Shown: positions 1 through 14,800 of the stretch, in pieces
How positions within the stretch are numbered: position 1 is the stretch's first letter
Layout of the letters: every line of letters starts with the position of its first letter
DNA from: Struthio camelus
Taxonomy: Eukaryota; Chordata; Aves; Struthioniformes; Struthionidae
DNA: 64,000 bases
Direction: 5' to 3'
Assembly (NCBI RefSeq): GCF_040807025.1
Contig: NC_090981.1
Location: 43,191,817-43,255,816 of the forward strand
Program-made: the position numbers and the translations under genes
Notes under the pieces: generated by a model
What the model was told of the DNA's origin: nothing
What the model saw: the letters and a program-made list of their open reading frames with translations, nothing else
Database searches by the model: none

Positions 1-3000
1 TGAAATTGTTCAAGAACACTTCATCTTTACATTGACTTTTACCCTGTAAAGCTGCCAAGGTCGGTAAGACCTTGGTTCATCTGCTGCATAAGTGCTGTTT
101 GCTTAAGTCGGAGCTGCTGTGGGACAAGTCTTTCTAAACACACCTACCCTCCAAATTTGTGAATTATTGATGTTGAACCTTACTTACATATACCAGGGCC
201 TTTTCCACCTTGCCTTGTACCAATTTTCATTTAGATTTTCTAACGCAGCATATTTCCCCATGTTCCCCTGAAAATACCTGCACTCTAAGAAAACTGAGTT
301 TTAGTTAAAAAATAGCTTTAGCAAAATTTACCAGAAGTGTTCATTGTGCTCTTTCTTGTTCAGCTAAAAAGCAATGTGTACAGCAATAACAGCAGGTGAA
401 CCATAAATCCCTGTGGCTGATCCGCTCTACAGAGGTGTCAATAGATGGATTATGCAGTCTTTGGATCCTATGAAAGACCTTTTTTATTTTTTTTTATTTA
501 GCTTTTTTGAGTTTTTACCTTAGGCTCACATAAATAAGACCCAAATTCTGAGGAAGTTGTTGGGCCTGGCGCCTGAGCTGGCTTTTTGCATGTGTGAGGC
601 CTAGCACTCAATCCCTGAAATGTCTGGAGAGTCCCAAAATGAAGTATATTAAAACCTAATTTTCAGTCTTTATTTTAGAAAAAAGCTGTTTCAGTGTTAT
701 GTGGTACAGAGATATCTCATTAGCTCTCACCAGATCTCTGCCTTTGGAGGGCTCTTTCGCTGTGCTAATGGCACTTTGACATTTTGTGGATTACTCTTTC
801 AGGTTCCATAATCAATTTAACATTTAACATTCATGTAAACTATTAATGAAATAATATTAAAAAAGAAAAATGTTCCTACAATACTGCAACATTTTAATGC
901 CTCATTAAAACCATTAGTAATGCTAATATTAAAGAACTTACTTCATCTTTCAGAGAACCCCAAAATAAATCATAATCAAATGTTTGCTAACGTACAGCCA
1001 GAGAAATAATTTATACATTGCTGGCATATAGGCATCACGTACACTGACGATGACATCGTAAGGTCATATTATTAAGCGCTTGCAACTAGTTCTGGCTTTG
1101 GAAACTCATTGTACACAGTATTATTTTATAATTATCATTAAACATACTGAATATTGTTTGTGGGTTTTATTTATGAGAAAAAAATACAGTGTGCCTCTCA
1201 GCCGGCCAGTGCTTTCATGGAATTCAAGTTGCAAACAATGACATGCTTCACTGACCTCAATGACTTACAAAAGCCATTTATATTCAGTACCCTCATTTAT
1301 GCTATCTTTAAAAATGAGTAAGAGACATATATTAATAGCAAGAAACTGGTAGAACGATTGCATCACTACCCGTCTCCAGACTTATTGCAACACTTCATTC
1401 TCCATCAGTCGAACTGACATGAGAATGTAAATGTTGTATATAATAGTTATAGAAAATTTTACTACATATGTAAGAGAAGCGAGGAGGTGCTGTGGTCCTC
1501 CCTTGCGTGGCCAACTTTTGCACCCCGTCCTGAAAAGCTGCAGCCAGACAAGTAGCCTTAATCCTTAATCAGAAGGACGAATCCTGGGAGCAGCCCAGAG
1601 CCTCTCCCAGGTCACGGCCCCTTCTTTAGCGGCGGGCTGCGAGGGCAAGCTGGTGCCGGCTAGCCCGCCGTGCACCCATTTCACACCAGCACCAGGCAGC
1701 CCAGCCGTTGCCATGTCGGGACGAGGCCATCCGCCGGCACGGGCTGCGTCTCGTCCATCTGCCTGGCCGAGTCCCCGACGCGGAGCACGAGCGGGGTCAG
1801 GCCGGGCTGGCCCAGGGCTTCGCCTCCCTGGCCCCCGCGCCCGCCGCGCAGCACAACCCTGCTCAGCCCGTTCGGCCCAGCACAAGCAGAGTCCTGCCGG
1901 GCTCACGCAGACAGTCGGCTTCGCGAGGGTATTCCCTCCATCAAGCAACAACGTCCGATGACTCCCTTGACCTGGAGTAAAACAAACTGCTTTAAAAATC
2001 TCCTCCTCACCGGTGAGGTTTGCTGGTGCTTGCATGAGTCATTTATTAGAGCCAGATCTGTTGGCCTAAACAGGCACTTTGGTATTAACTTCAGAAAGTG
2101 AAATATCAGGCCTTTCCAGCAGAGTACACCAGCCTGCTTGCTGAATGCAATGCTCCTTTACAGAAGTGCAGCCTTCATGTCCTCCCGTTATTTTGAACAT
2201 TGCCTGATCCAAGCCCTCCTTGTCTAACAGGTTTCGCTTTGCACATCTCATCAAGGAGCTCAGCAGATGAATCCAACGGCGTCCCCTTGTGAGTTCAAAA
2301 TCTGAGAACTGATTCTGGTGCTGTTTGCATTTTCTGTTTTAATTTGTCATTTGGTTTAGATGAAAGGTTAATTTAGTTTTCTCTTAATATATTTAATACA
2401 TTGTGGTGACAAGCAAGCTCTAGAAATGATAAAGTCATTTGTTAAAAAATCCAGCTACATCATCTTTAGCCATTCATGTTCCCTTCAGAGAGAAAATTAA
2501 TTGTTCCAATCTAGTAAGCTACAAAAGAAATACAGTCGACAAAGGGTGAAATATGAACATCAATGGTAAGTTTCGAATTTACCCTATTTATTTTGAATGT
2601 AAGATCTCATGACCCACTAAAATTCAGTTCACAGTGTTTTATGAAAAATAATGGCTGAAATTGAATGTCTTAATTTACATTTAATGCAATTAAGAATGGT
2701 TTAAATTATGACTGATGAACAGCACACACAGATGTCAGTCAGTTTCATCAGAATAAATTGAAGTCAGTGTCAATGAATGCTCCACTGATAAATCCCACTT
2801 TACATAAAATTAATAAAAATAAGGAAATATAATCCTTAGCTAATTGCAAAATGTTCTGGAATTCCCCAGAATTTTGGAGGAAAAAAAAAGTGTAACTAGA
2901 GAAAGCCATGAAATAGTTTATGAAAAATGATTTATATTCAAAGATGCACTGTGTAAAATTGTCAAAACCGCCATTTAAATGGTCTGAAAGTTTACAGCAA

Positions 3001-5338
3001 AGGACATTTCCATGCAGAAATATCTGTCTGTACAGAAGTGAGTCACGGTAGGGCAAGAAGGATGTCTGTAGGCTGCAGCTGTGCATGATCTCAAGAGTGC
3101 TGTGCTCCTCGTAGCTCCAAGGGACGGGAAGCTCCTTGGGGAGTGAGACACACCGTACATCTGCATCGCATGCCGCTGAGCTGCATTTCAGGTTACTAAG
3201 GGTCTGACTTACCTTCATCACTGAATCTGGTGGCAAAGCTCCCATCGACTTCAGTGGTATAAGACCAAAACAGCATCTCAAAGATGGAAGGTCAGATCTC
3301 AGGTTTATACCAGCAAGAAGTAGCATAGAGTTTTTCAGCCTCAGTGATAGACACGATGCAAGTATCATTTAGTGCACTCATGTAGAAGCAGTGTCAGTTT
3401 ATCGACAAGGGATCTTCTTTCGGTTCTGTTTATATAGGGTCTGGCACAGCAGGATCGTGACTCATTACTGGTCCTCCTAAGCACTTCCACAGTACGAAGG
3501 ATAATAATAAAAAATAATACAAATGCAAGCTGACTTGCAGATTGGTTTTAAGATTAAGCACATATATGCCTGAATCTCACTATACATTTGAAAAATGCTT
3601 TTCATGCTAACACATGAGGGCAGCTTTCATTCTGAATTCTGCATTCTGCATAGAGGAGATGTTGTTGCCTTTTAAAGTAATACAAAATGTATGAGCCATT
3701 TTTCACTGGGTCTTCCGGTAGTAAACATCAAACACAGGGAGCACCGAAAGCTCAATACTTGGCTCAAGGAGTAATTACGGTGTGGCCCTGCAGTCCTTGC
3801 TCAGGAGAAAAAAGAAACCCAACAACCTTTAAAGTCAACAGATTTTGAAGCTTTTTTCCTGTCTGTGCAAAGACTGCGCAGACTGATTTTAATAACTCTG
3901 GATTCTCAGAGCAAACAAAAACGTCTTTCCGTGGAAGACAATGGAACAGTACTTACACACAGGAAAATGTTAGGCTTCCTTATCACAACACATGCTCAAG
4001 ACAATCACAAAAGCTTCTTTACCTCGGCACATCACAGTGTGAAAGCTCAATACGTGTTTTGATTCACTAGGCTTTAAGACTCTAGGTCCTCTGTCCAGGG
4101 AAGCTCCTGAAGACAGGCTTATCTTTAAACACATGAGCTGGTCCATGGAATTTAACTTAAAGTTATGCATAAACACTTTTATGGCTAGAGGTCATAGGCT
4201 GCCGACCATTTATTTGCATATATTTAAAGACAAATGTCTCTAAGATATTTCCATCTTTACATCAAGCTGTTTTTAACCAAGATACAGTTGTTCTTTTAGG
4301 TAAGTGAAAGCATAATCTTCTAAAGCACAGACATTGCATTTCCTAAAATGTATGCAAAAGCAATTTATGGTGCTAGCATAACTGAACTTCTGGATAATGT
4401 TTTGCACTTAGAACCTTCTCCTTTCATGGGACAATTTTAGAACAGGTGGCAATAGCCCAAGTTTAAATTGGCACTTAAATACATATGGTATATATTTCGC
4501 ATAGGTAGATAATTGCTCTTTACCTCTTTCAGGATATGCCTATTCCCCGTTGTCTCTCTGCTCTATGATATCAGATTAATCAGGAAGCCTTAATTGTGTA
4601 TTCTCTCTGGGTGCGGGTGTTCATTGTCTGTATGTTAAAGAGTTGATTGTCCTACCTGTCCTTATACAATATGGCCACTGGGCCAATCTGTGTCCTAGGT
4701 AGGTCAACTGGAAAACACCTTATCCCAGAGGGATTTGAACGCCTCATGCAGCCCCTTTCTTGTGCCCAAAATCAAACAAGGGCAAGTTCAGTCCACCCCA
4801 GCGTCATGCAGTCGTACTCCCACTTCCATCGCTGTGCGGTGTGTACCTGCTGCGCTGAGCTCAAAACGCCAGCCTTGCATTTCCACAGCTCTGCACAGAA
4901 CCAGCTGTTAACCTGGAGGGCCTTGGGAAGGGCCTGGCCCTAAAGGATGCTGAGCACGGCTGCTCCCCGCTGAAGCCCACGAGAACAGTGGGGGCTCAGC
5001 ACTTATTTTCTGTTGAATCTAACGTTTGAGCCAGGCCGGGAGCGTATGGAGTCAAACATAGCTCATTTAATTCTTGACGGAGACTGTATTGGTACCAGAC
5101 TAAGCAGTTATCAAGGGCCAAATTCTCAAAATGTAGGTACTCAAGACTACGCATCAAAAAAAGAGGTATGTTCCAAAGCGCACTCAGAATTGCATACAGT
5201 ATTAGTACAATGTGTCTTTGCTATGCCCTTATTATCTTCTAGATATATAGTGTAATTTATGCTAATAGACTGACTGACTCCCAAATTTACCCTTGCTGTG
5301 CTAGTTACTTTTCCAGAAAGTAGAAATGGACACTGTTA
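1..5338. other. Gene desert, leftmost part
   Basis: No supported gene. Mostly AT-rich unique-looking sequence. A GC-rich patch at 1480-1970 produces overlapping open frames on both strands that encode nothing recognisable. A minus-strand 206-codon frame at 2748-3368 is also unrecognised and of ordinary AT composition. ACGATGACATCGT near 1045-1057 is a small dyad. Confidence 0.7.
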
Positions 5339-5820
5339 TCACAGAACCAGAAAAAAAATGGAAATAGAAGAGTGGCGGGGGGAATAACCCATGGTTATCT
5401 AGTCCAGCCTCTGGTTGGGCAGTAATGCACCTTATATTTTTCTATCCTTATATTTTCTAATGCTTTGTCCAATTTAGCTTTAAATGCATAGGGCTTCATG
5501 TGATGGGGCTTCTCTGTTTCCCGTGAGAAATTGCTCCAGAGCTGTATTATATATTTTGCTGTCAGGAAGCTTTTCCCGATTCTTAACCTAAATTTTTCCT
5601 TTGTTAACTTCATCCTATTACTCCTACTTATATCTCCTTTGTCAGTCTAAATAACTTTCCCACCCTCATTTGATAGCTGTACCCTTCAAACATTTGTAGC
5701 ATGCCATCCTGTCCTCCCCACTTAGTCAAGCTACACATATTTTGTTTTTTTAACCCTTTTTTATCAGTCGGTTCTTTTCATCCCCTTACTCACATTTGTT
5801 GCTGTCCTCCACACAGTTTG
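5339..5820 (-). mobile_element. Old, decayed CR1 LINE fragment
   Basis: In the plus direction the order is TATCTAGTCCAGCCTC, a GCTTTGTCCAATTTAGC block, GTCAGGAAGCTTTTCCCGAT, CTTCATCCTATTACTCCTA and CATTTGTTGCTGTCCTCC. This is the reverse-complement order of an older CR1 3' region. The tail octamers are eroded. The boundaries are approximate. Confidence 0.75.
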
Positions 5821-8800
5821 CTCTTTTGTTCAGACCAGAAAGCAAATGAATTCCATACACATGTTTCTTTTGAAAATAAATGCCATGCATTTGCCTGCTT
5901 GCCTCCTGTGTCCACAGATTTTGTCCTATGCAAGCTAAACGTATAGACAGAAGCACAAATGAAGGAGGCAGGATTTGCATAGGCATGGAGACCGTTTCGG
6001 AGTGACACAGAATGCTAATAAAAATGGTTTAAGGGTTTTTTTTATGTACATTTTTTTTCCATTTGACTTTAAGAGATCATCACTCAATGTTATTTCTTAA
6101 ACTGAAGAATCTAAGGCGAATGCTTTGACTTGATTTTAAAGACATTGAATTTTTTCTGCTGGTATAAATAGTATGGACACAGTAAAAGTACTTGAGAGAG
6201 CCTAATGAACCATTTCTTACACCCCATTACCTTTAGTCTGATATGACTGAGAGTACGGGCACTAATTATCCTCTCTTTCACAGGCACCGACATAGATCTA
6301 CAGTAGGTCTTAAAACACAATATTCCATACAACTCTTAGCAGTTCCTCATGTAATACATTTCTGTATTTTTTTCTAATCGAAATTTAAATTAGAGGCATG
6401 CCACTTCCCATCTACCTGCCACTTATATATGTTTTATGAACAATTCTTTAAGATGATTTCCTACCAAAAAAGTGCAGGTAGCACACGGCCAGTCACAGAG
6501 CAAGTCCTAAAAAATTAAAGGATTTTTCTTTGAAAGGAGTGAGGCAACCATATTGCTTTAAGGGCAGAACAGCTCTGCACAGCGGATATTCGCACAGGAA
6601 GGCTGCCAGTCAAGGGAATTAAGTGAGGGTAAGACGAGCACAAGATCAGAGCTGATCTCCCCTGGGTCTCGCTGAGAACGGAAAATTGCTTTTACTATTT
6701 TGGCTCGGCTCTTCTGCTCAAGAAGAGAGCCAGGAGCAGAGCTGATCTGAGGGGATGTAAAATCATGCATTGCTCTGCGTTGCTCTGCGTTTCACATACA
6801 GCTTTGCCAGGGCAGTGCAGCCGGGAGAGACAGGGGTTATGCCCCAGTGCTACCCATGGCTGTGCTTTTGCAAAGCGTTTGTTCTCCAGTTGAAATGCCC
6901 GGGCTCAGCTTATGTGAAGAAGCGCTCTGGCATGCTCCAAACCCTATCCCGTGGCAATAGAGCTGCAGTGCAAAGCACGAGGCACAAGCAGCTTACTGCA
7001 CTGGGGTAAATGCTGCTCCCAACTGGAGCGCCAATTTAAACTACTGTAACCGAGCTTGAACCTTTATCTCATGTCAGACAGAAGATGAAGTTTGCTGCTG
7101 GTTAACGAGGAAACACTCGGAAACATATGAGCTGCATATTGGGATGCAGATGGTTCTATAAGACAGTACATACATTTATAAAGGAGACGTGTAAGGTCAT
7201 TGGGAACCATCTGCTTTAAATATTTAAATGTCCTTACAGTAAACGTATGAGTAGTTTTGCCCTGGACTTGTAATATTAGCCGTCTACCAATTTTTTATAA
7301 TAATGATGAAACAAAAGAAAAATGGGAAGGTAGGAGACAAGGCATGGCAACCAATTTACAACATCTGGGCCCTACACGGCCAGCTCAGAAGCAACTCATA
7401 CTGTCCAGGAGCAGCCGAAACTCTTTGCAGTGGCTCACCCCAGCGCACAAGTGCAGAGTGCATCTGGTCGGGGCATCCCAGAGGCCTGCCCCAGACACAG
7501 CACCACCCCAACCGTGGGCAGGAGGGCAGGCACTGGGCAAGCTACCTCTCCAGAGGCCTAGTTTATCCTCCTCCTCCTCAGACAGGGAGTTTCCATGCAG
7601 TGTAATCTGGCGTGATTTGTCTCGTCTCAATAGGAAGATTTCCAAAGCTTCTCTTGTCAAACCAGGTGGTAGTCTAATGTGAGTCAACGGTGGGAGCTAC
7701 TGCTTCAGGAAGCCTCACCTCTGCTGCCTGCTTGCCCATGAGCTTCCCCAAGTAGATGGGTTCCCACTTTCTTTCAGTTACCCCGTGCTGCGGTTACCCC
7801 CAATTACTGTCCTAAATAAACCTACTGTCTTCCTCCCTCTCCCTGTACTCCTCACGGGCTTTGAGACAGCTATCCTTGCAAGCAGTTACGCTGACCCTCA
7901 GAGAAAGCCATCATCCTTAACTGGCGGCAGCCCAAGCCGTACAGACCCATGCTGTTTGTGAAGACAAATACAGCGTTAAGCCACTTCTGTCCTCCTTTTC
8001 CATTCGAAGCACGTTCCACTAAGCCAAGTCCAAGGGCTCCCTGCAGTGGCCCAAACACAGTGCTCGCTGCACGCTGGGACTGGGGCCCACCCAGGGAAGC
8101 CCCCACAGCCGTCCAGCGTGCCTGAGAGCCTCCTGGGGAGGAGCATCCCAGCGGGTCCACATATCCCAAGGGTGGCGTTGCTTATTGCAGCTCCCCAGTG
8201 CTGATATGTGAATGTGGAGAGCACCAGCTTCTTTCCATCTCTGGATTTCTCTTCTGGGTTCATCCAAGCTACATGTCTTGGGCTTTCTGGGCCAGCACCT
8301 CCCGTAGCGTTGGCTAATGCCACTGAAGGCCAAGCCGGACTGGCTGGACGCTTTGGCCACAGATAGCAGAACTGTTGTCCTTGCCGGTGTCCGTGGCAGA
8401 CGATTTTCTTTACGTTTTCCCAGTGCAACCTATCACCTCTACAGTCTGAGAAGCAGCATCAACACAGCAGATGCTGAGCTACTCTTTTTTAAAGGCTCAG
8501 CTGGAATCACACCCCTTCCCTGGGGTTACCCCCTCACCTTGCTCCCCCCACGCCCTGGGCTCACAGGGTCCCTGGGGTTATCACTGCACTGCAGTTCTTC
8601 CTCACCAAGATCTCTAGCAGCCGTACACAGGCTTAATGAATGCACGGGGGTGGCTGGCTTGGTTTGGATGGTTAAAAAAATGCTACCAAACAAGGAAAAG
8701 CTGATTACTGCTCTTTTCTGGAAAGGAGGGGTGGGGGTGGGGTAAAACCACGACCTAAAACATTACTGATTACTTTTACCTGAATTTCTCTCTTTCTCAC

Positions 8801-11800
8801 TGCCCTGGGCTATAGGAGATGCTGTAGCTACAATTGCAAAAGTCTAGGAACAGCCTAGGACAGCCATATTGCAGAACATGAAGCCTTGAATCATTCTAGT
8901 GAAAAATACAGTCAGCTGTTGCTATTGCATTTCATTGATATTATCATTTAGAGCCTTGTCTTGCTCCTACTGAAGGGAAAAGGCAAACTCCAACAGCCTT
9001 CTGGGAGCCCCCATGCTCTTCCAAGTTCTCTTTGAGATTGCTTTTTTTTTTCCCAGGAGGTATTAGTCTGTGTTATTACAGATTCACTCCATCTATCTTG
9101 TTATCTTCATTTCAGTATTTCTGTCCTTTTTAAAGATCCCTTTACAAATATTGTTTGCAACATCTTGATGGCAGTTTTCAATTCAGAGCAACAATGTGAC
9201 TTTTTAATGAAATTTATGCATCTATCTATTCTTGGATAATATTCATAACGAGCCCCAAATGGCTACCAAGAGAAAGAGTAAAGAATCCAAAGAGAGGAGA
9301 AGCAGCAAAAATAAAAGATGAAAAGCAAAATTGTAAGAAATAATTGCACTGCTCTGTTCATGCAATTAATAAGCATATCAGAGGAAAACAGTTAAATTAG
9401 CTTACTGAGTGCTTACAGGAGTTTTGAAGCTCCTCTGTCAGTTCAATTAAAAAAATACCCTAACAACAATACACTGACTTCTAAATAAAATGACATTCTC
9501 CGGCAGCCAGAGATGGTCTCTGTGACACTGACAGCCTCCACTTGTCCTTTGGCGCATTATAGCTTTCCAGAGATGATTTCAAACTGTCAGGGCTCAAACA
9601 CAGCTGTTCCTTTTCTGGAAACCAAACAGCCCAGCCTTCCACTTTCTATGGCAACAACAGCGAGCCCTTCGCAATCTGACCTGCGGAGGAAAACCTGCTG
9701 TTAATTAAATGTTAATTACCTTAATGCAGTCTGCATTATGTGGAAAAAATGCAAGTTATTTTAATCTCTATTTTAAAGAAAACGTCTGAGGCTTAAAATG
9801 CCAGGCAGAGACAGCTTATAAATCGATGGAAATGCATCCCTCTTGCCCCTTTGGTGTTAGAAGAGACTCCTGTGAGTTTGAGAGAGACATTGTTCTGTTT
9901 TTGCAAACATTTAGGTAGAGACAGTTTGATTTGATTTCTGTGAAAATTGCCAATACAGCATTAATAAGTGATTTTGAAAGATTTGGGGATGTATCAATAT
10001 TTTTATTACAACAATTATTTATTTTGATTTTAAAACACATCAGAAGTTGGGTGCTTCCTGCTTTCTGCAGATAGTGACTCTGCTCTGAGAAACTTGATTC
10101 TTCGACACGCACAGGAGCCTTCGCGCTGCCCCCTGCGAGGTGGGCACGTGCCCTGGCAATCACCCTCGCAGGGACTGTGCCACGCCAGGAATCGCTGCCG
10201 GGACCTGCAAGAGGAAACGAGGTTTCCTGGCTCCCAGCTCCGAGCGTTTCTCCAGAGCATCCTGCCTCCCTCTTGCAGGCTGCTCCTGGAACACCTCACC
10301 CTCTCCGAAACTGCTGGGCCCCGGGGCGGCAGCGCCTCCTTGCAGCCGCCTTCCTGGCAGCCCAGCCCAGCGACGCGGAGCCTCGTCTGGGGGCAAGCGA
10401 CGGGGAGGAACCAGAAAGCCCCAAATCCCCTTTGGGATGACACACGAACAGTTCTCCCTAGTTGCTGGCGCTGGCCAAAATTCAGTTTAACGTCTGATAG
10501 GGTCTCAGCTGGAGGGCTCTTCATTGGTTGCTTTTTAGAGGTGGGAGAGGGGCAGCGGGCTCACTGCGCTCCCGGCCACGGGGCAGAGGTGGCTCCTCAG
10601 CTTCCCCAGGCCACTCCAAGGCCCAGCAGGAGCCGGTGGCACGGGCGATGCCGGTGGGTACTGGTGGGACAGGCCTTAGCAGCACTTCATAGCCGGGCCT
10701 CTGATGAGCCCAGAGTAACACACAGAGCAAGGGAAAGTCGCCAGTCTGGGCCCAGCACCCCAGTCCGTCCGAATGTGCTGACTTTGGGGTTTTCTCCTTT
10801 CGGGAGCCCATACCTCCAGATCTGTGGATTTACACCTAGCTCAGGCCAGCAGTGGGCCTGACTGAATTTATTGCATTGGTTTTTTTCTCCAGATGGAGTT
10901 GATTATTGTATTTTATCTTACGCAGACCCTTGCAAGTGCTGTGATGGTCTGTGAGGAGCATTGCAGGTGGTGCAGCTACAGAGGGCTTTGAAGATGCTGG
11001 AATATGAGATGTTGGAATTTGCTAAAAAAGCTGTTTTCCCTGTGGTTGCCTGAATATGCTTCCATATTTAAGCTCTTCTTGTTCTCTTTCTGTACTGGTG
11101 TTAGCCATGGTGATGTCTGAGACATCACTGATGCCTGGCCCGAGTTCTTCTGTAAATTCCCTTCCACTCCCTTTTTTATAGCAACGCTGGCAACAAAAAT
11201 GTTAGAATCTAGTTTCTTCCTGTTTGCGTTTGGTTAACTTGAGAAGCAGCTTGCATTGGATGGGATACCCCACACTTGACGCTTGGGTAAAACCACGGAT
11301 ATGGTCACATACAAATATTGCCCAAACTCTCTTTTGGGAAGTCTAGTTAGGATAGGGGTATAAAAGTTAGACCTAGCATCACCACCCAGAAATGTGTGTT
11401 TCTGTTTCCTTTCTTCTTTTACTTATTTGCAGTTCACAGAGGAAAAATATCAAAGTTCAAGCAAGGTGAAGAAGGGTTGGAGTCTTTGCTGATGCAAAGT
11501 GGTGTAACACAGTGAAACTGATGAAGTTCCACCAGTTTATACCAGCAGCAAATTTTGTTTAAAATAAGCTGTGGCAGTGCGGCAGTTGTCTCAAGGGGAT
11601 ACGGGAATACTGCTTCTGTGATCTGTGCGTTTTAATGCAAACCTATTTATAGCCTGAGAAAAGTAAACCCCTAGAAAGCAAGATAGCAGGAGGCAAAGAA
11701 TTGCCAGAGGTGACTGCTGTGAGTGAAGCTTCCTGAGAAGAAACATCAGCACTTCCAATGCTGTTCAGACTTTGCCTAAGGAAATGTCCAAAGGCAGACC

Positions 11801-14800
11801 TGGCTTTAGTGGGCGCATTGATTTCTGAGATGTGCCCCTGCCTCTACCACATCTGAATTTGATCCCATATATTAACAAATCTGGGGAGTGTCTCAGTGTT
11901 TTTACAACATTATGTGCATTATTTTTCTCATCTTAAAGCTGCCCATGTAGAGAAAAATACAGGACTTCAGTAGCAGTTACCAGCATGATTTGCTTTTATT
12001 ACCTTTCTGTTCAAGACCCTTGTTTCCCCTTGTAGCATGTCAAATTGCCCCCAAAACCATATTATACAGCAGAGAAATGTCGTTCACACTTCACTGGCTA
12101 TTGATTTACTTTATTTATTGGCACAAAATCAGCTTGAGATAAACATTTTGTCCCCCATTTCCACTATTGTAAGCGATATAGTTCATTGCAAGATGGGCAA
12201 ACCCCAATGAGCTGGGTCACAATTCGACATGGCTTTCTAATCAATGTGTGAAAAATTACCTAATGAATAATGGGTTGCACATTTCCACAAACAAATTAAC
12301 CAGGGTGAGACTGAAACTAATGATTATATTTATCTAATGTAATTTCACATCTGTTACTAGTGCTAGTAATTTTTTTTTCTTCTTTCCATGGCGTCCTTAG
12401 AATTACAACCTAGCTTTTGAGAGACAGACATTTTACAGCTATTTAAATAGAAAATGTTCAAATGTATTAGATAGATATTTTTAAATCCAAAAGGTATTTG
12501 GGGAGCATCTTATTGTTTTGCAGTACTTTGTGGGAGTTGAACTGCCCTTTTAAACATCATGTGGTTCTCACATTGGAGCCAGCATGCGCAATTTCTTGAG
12601 ATCTCCTGTAAAAGGAACAACAAAAGTGATTATTTTTCCCCCGAAATACACCCAGTTAGATAAACCCCGTTAATTTTTGTTGGAGTTATGCTAATGTCAT
12701 TTGGTCATGAAAAATCATTACGGCAGGAAGAAACCTCGCAGGCTTGTTCGTCATCTTCTTCTTAAAGTAGATGTGTGCCTTCCTGGTGAAATGATCAGTT
12801 TGGTAAAATAAATGTTCCTGGAGTCCAACCACCAGCTCCACGTGGGCTCAGGAGGCACCAGGGGTCTGATGTGATGGTTGCTTTTCAGAATATAGAAAGC
12901 AATTGGCTCTGTGGGGTTTATTTTCCCTAGATGTTTTTATTCTCGAGACATGTGGAAATGTTTTGTTTACTCTTTAAAGACTGACTTAGGCATCCTCCTT
13001 GGTCTCCAGCATATAAGCCGCTAACTCACCTCTGTCCTTCCCTGGCAGCCCTTCTTATAAGCCCTGCTTTGAACCACCTCTCTGCTGCAGACGCCTTCCT
13101 GCCTGCTGCAATGGGATGTATCTGCTCTGTCACATCCAGTAGCTCACAGTTGTCTCTAAAGATGTTGCAAAAAAGCAAAAGTCTCCAGATGATGTCACCA
13201 CTTGAGTCAACATTATTAAACAATTTCACAACCTGTCTCAGTCGTGGTGGCAGCTTTCATAAGGATTTATTATCCAGAGAGAGAAGAAGGGAGGGGGCTG
13301 AGAGCACACAGAGGTTTGAAAGTCATTGTACCGAGAGTTTAATTATTGTATTTTTCACTGAAGTTGAAAGTATTGAGGAAAAACTAGGCAATTTCATATT
13401 ACCTCATTTGATTAAAGAAGTTGTATGATTGTTCAGAATGTGTAATTGCCATTTAGTACAGCTGAGATGAAAAAAGCTTTGTGCCTTCATATCTTTAATA
13501 CTGGGCAGTATTTAGTAGACTCATTAGAGTAGCCAAACAAAACTTTAAAAATGACACCAGCCTTATTCTGGAGACATTTTGATGATTGAGTCAGCGGCAA
13601 ATTATGAGTTACTCGACTCGTATTTCTGCCTGAGTTTGTTGGGTAGCTAGGGTTCTTTGTCGTTTTTTACTGGTATGCGCTTTTCTCATCAACAACAGGA
13701 AAAGTTCTCCAGGCAGACATGTCAGATACAGGACAGCATGTAACTTCAAGGGCCAGATTTTCAAACTACCAGGAAATAAAGTATGTCATAATTTCATGTT
13801 TATTATTCGTAGAAAGAACATGCGGACATCCAACAGCTGTGTGCTCATGAGCCTGCAGTAGCATATTTATATTTGTTTAGTTTCCTTATTGTGAAGAGAG
13901 ACTCTAAATATGTAAGACTGAGAATATTTTTTTAATGCCAGGTGTGCTTCTGAGGCGCGTGGTAGTCGTGTGCATCAGCAGCCACCGCCCGGTTTGGTGG
14001 TAATTTTGGTGGAGGTTTGGGGCCCGTGGGTCAGAAGTGAGCTCTGAACACTAGGAAAACAGCGTGAAACACCCTAGATGTCAGCTCTCATAAGCCGAGC
14101 TGCCCTGACCACTTGATTGCCTGAAGGAACCAGTCTTCCTGAAGCACCTTCTCTTCCCTACGGCTTACCATGGTGGCTGAAGCGTGTCCCGAACCACCGC
14201 AGCCTGGAGAGGGCCCTGACAGGCGCTGCAAACCCTGGCGATTGCTGTATCCCTCGGGAGCATGCCTTGGCGGGGACAAAGCAGCTGTGAGCAGCTGGAG
14301 GGGGACTTCCTTGGGGACTGAGCTCAGGAAAACATTTGAGTGTTGCCTTTAACAAGCACCCCATTCAACATACTCACTCGGTTATTTTGGTTTCTCCTTT
14401 ATCTCGTGTCTTTGATTCAGTGAAAGCCGTTGTAGCTAAGTTAGGCTAGCTCCGTTCTGGAGATATAACTCAGTACAAGTGATTCCTGTGTTTATAATAA
14501 TCCACTGATCAGTGCACGGACAGTTGTCGTTGAAGAATGTGGTGAACTCTGTAGACAGAAGGAAACAAAAGATGATGGTGGAAACACAGTGAAGTGCTGT
14601 CCAGAGGGATTTGGAGGAAACTTCAGCATGTATATTGAAAACACACACGGCAAGATTAAACAGACATCACCTTTTCTGGCAGATGTGTTCTGAGTCTCAT
14701 CCCTGGGCCAGAAGGAGGTCACACTGAAGAGACACAGCACTGCTTTAGTTTCCGTGCCTTTTCATGGTAACCAGACTGCACCATTTGTGTTTCTCATTTT

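Noticed and set aside
2748..3368. Minus-strand 206-codon open frame in the gene desert
   Set aside because: There is no recognisable domain and no surrounding promoter, CpG island or splice structure. TGGCAAAGCTCCCATCGACT at about 3230 resembles an old dispersed amniote repeat, which makes a gene still less likely.
5087..5165. GGGCCAAATTCTCAAAA-type sequence (also AGGGCCAGATTTTCAAA near 13750)
   Set aside because: It resembles old dispersed amniote repeat remnants, but the matches are too short to name a family from sequence alone.
10094..10861. 255-codon plus-strand open frame in a GC-rich patch
   Set aside because: Overlapping open frames exist on both strands and in several phases, as expected from composition. 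The product is unrecognisable.
14158..14364. Short overlapping open frames near 14.2 kb
   Set aside because: They are 60-70 codons in several frames with no splice context or similarity.
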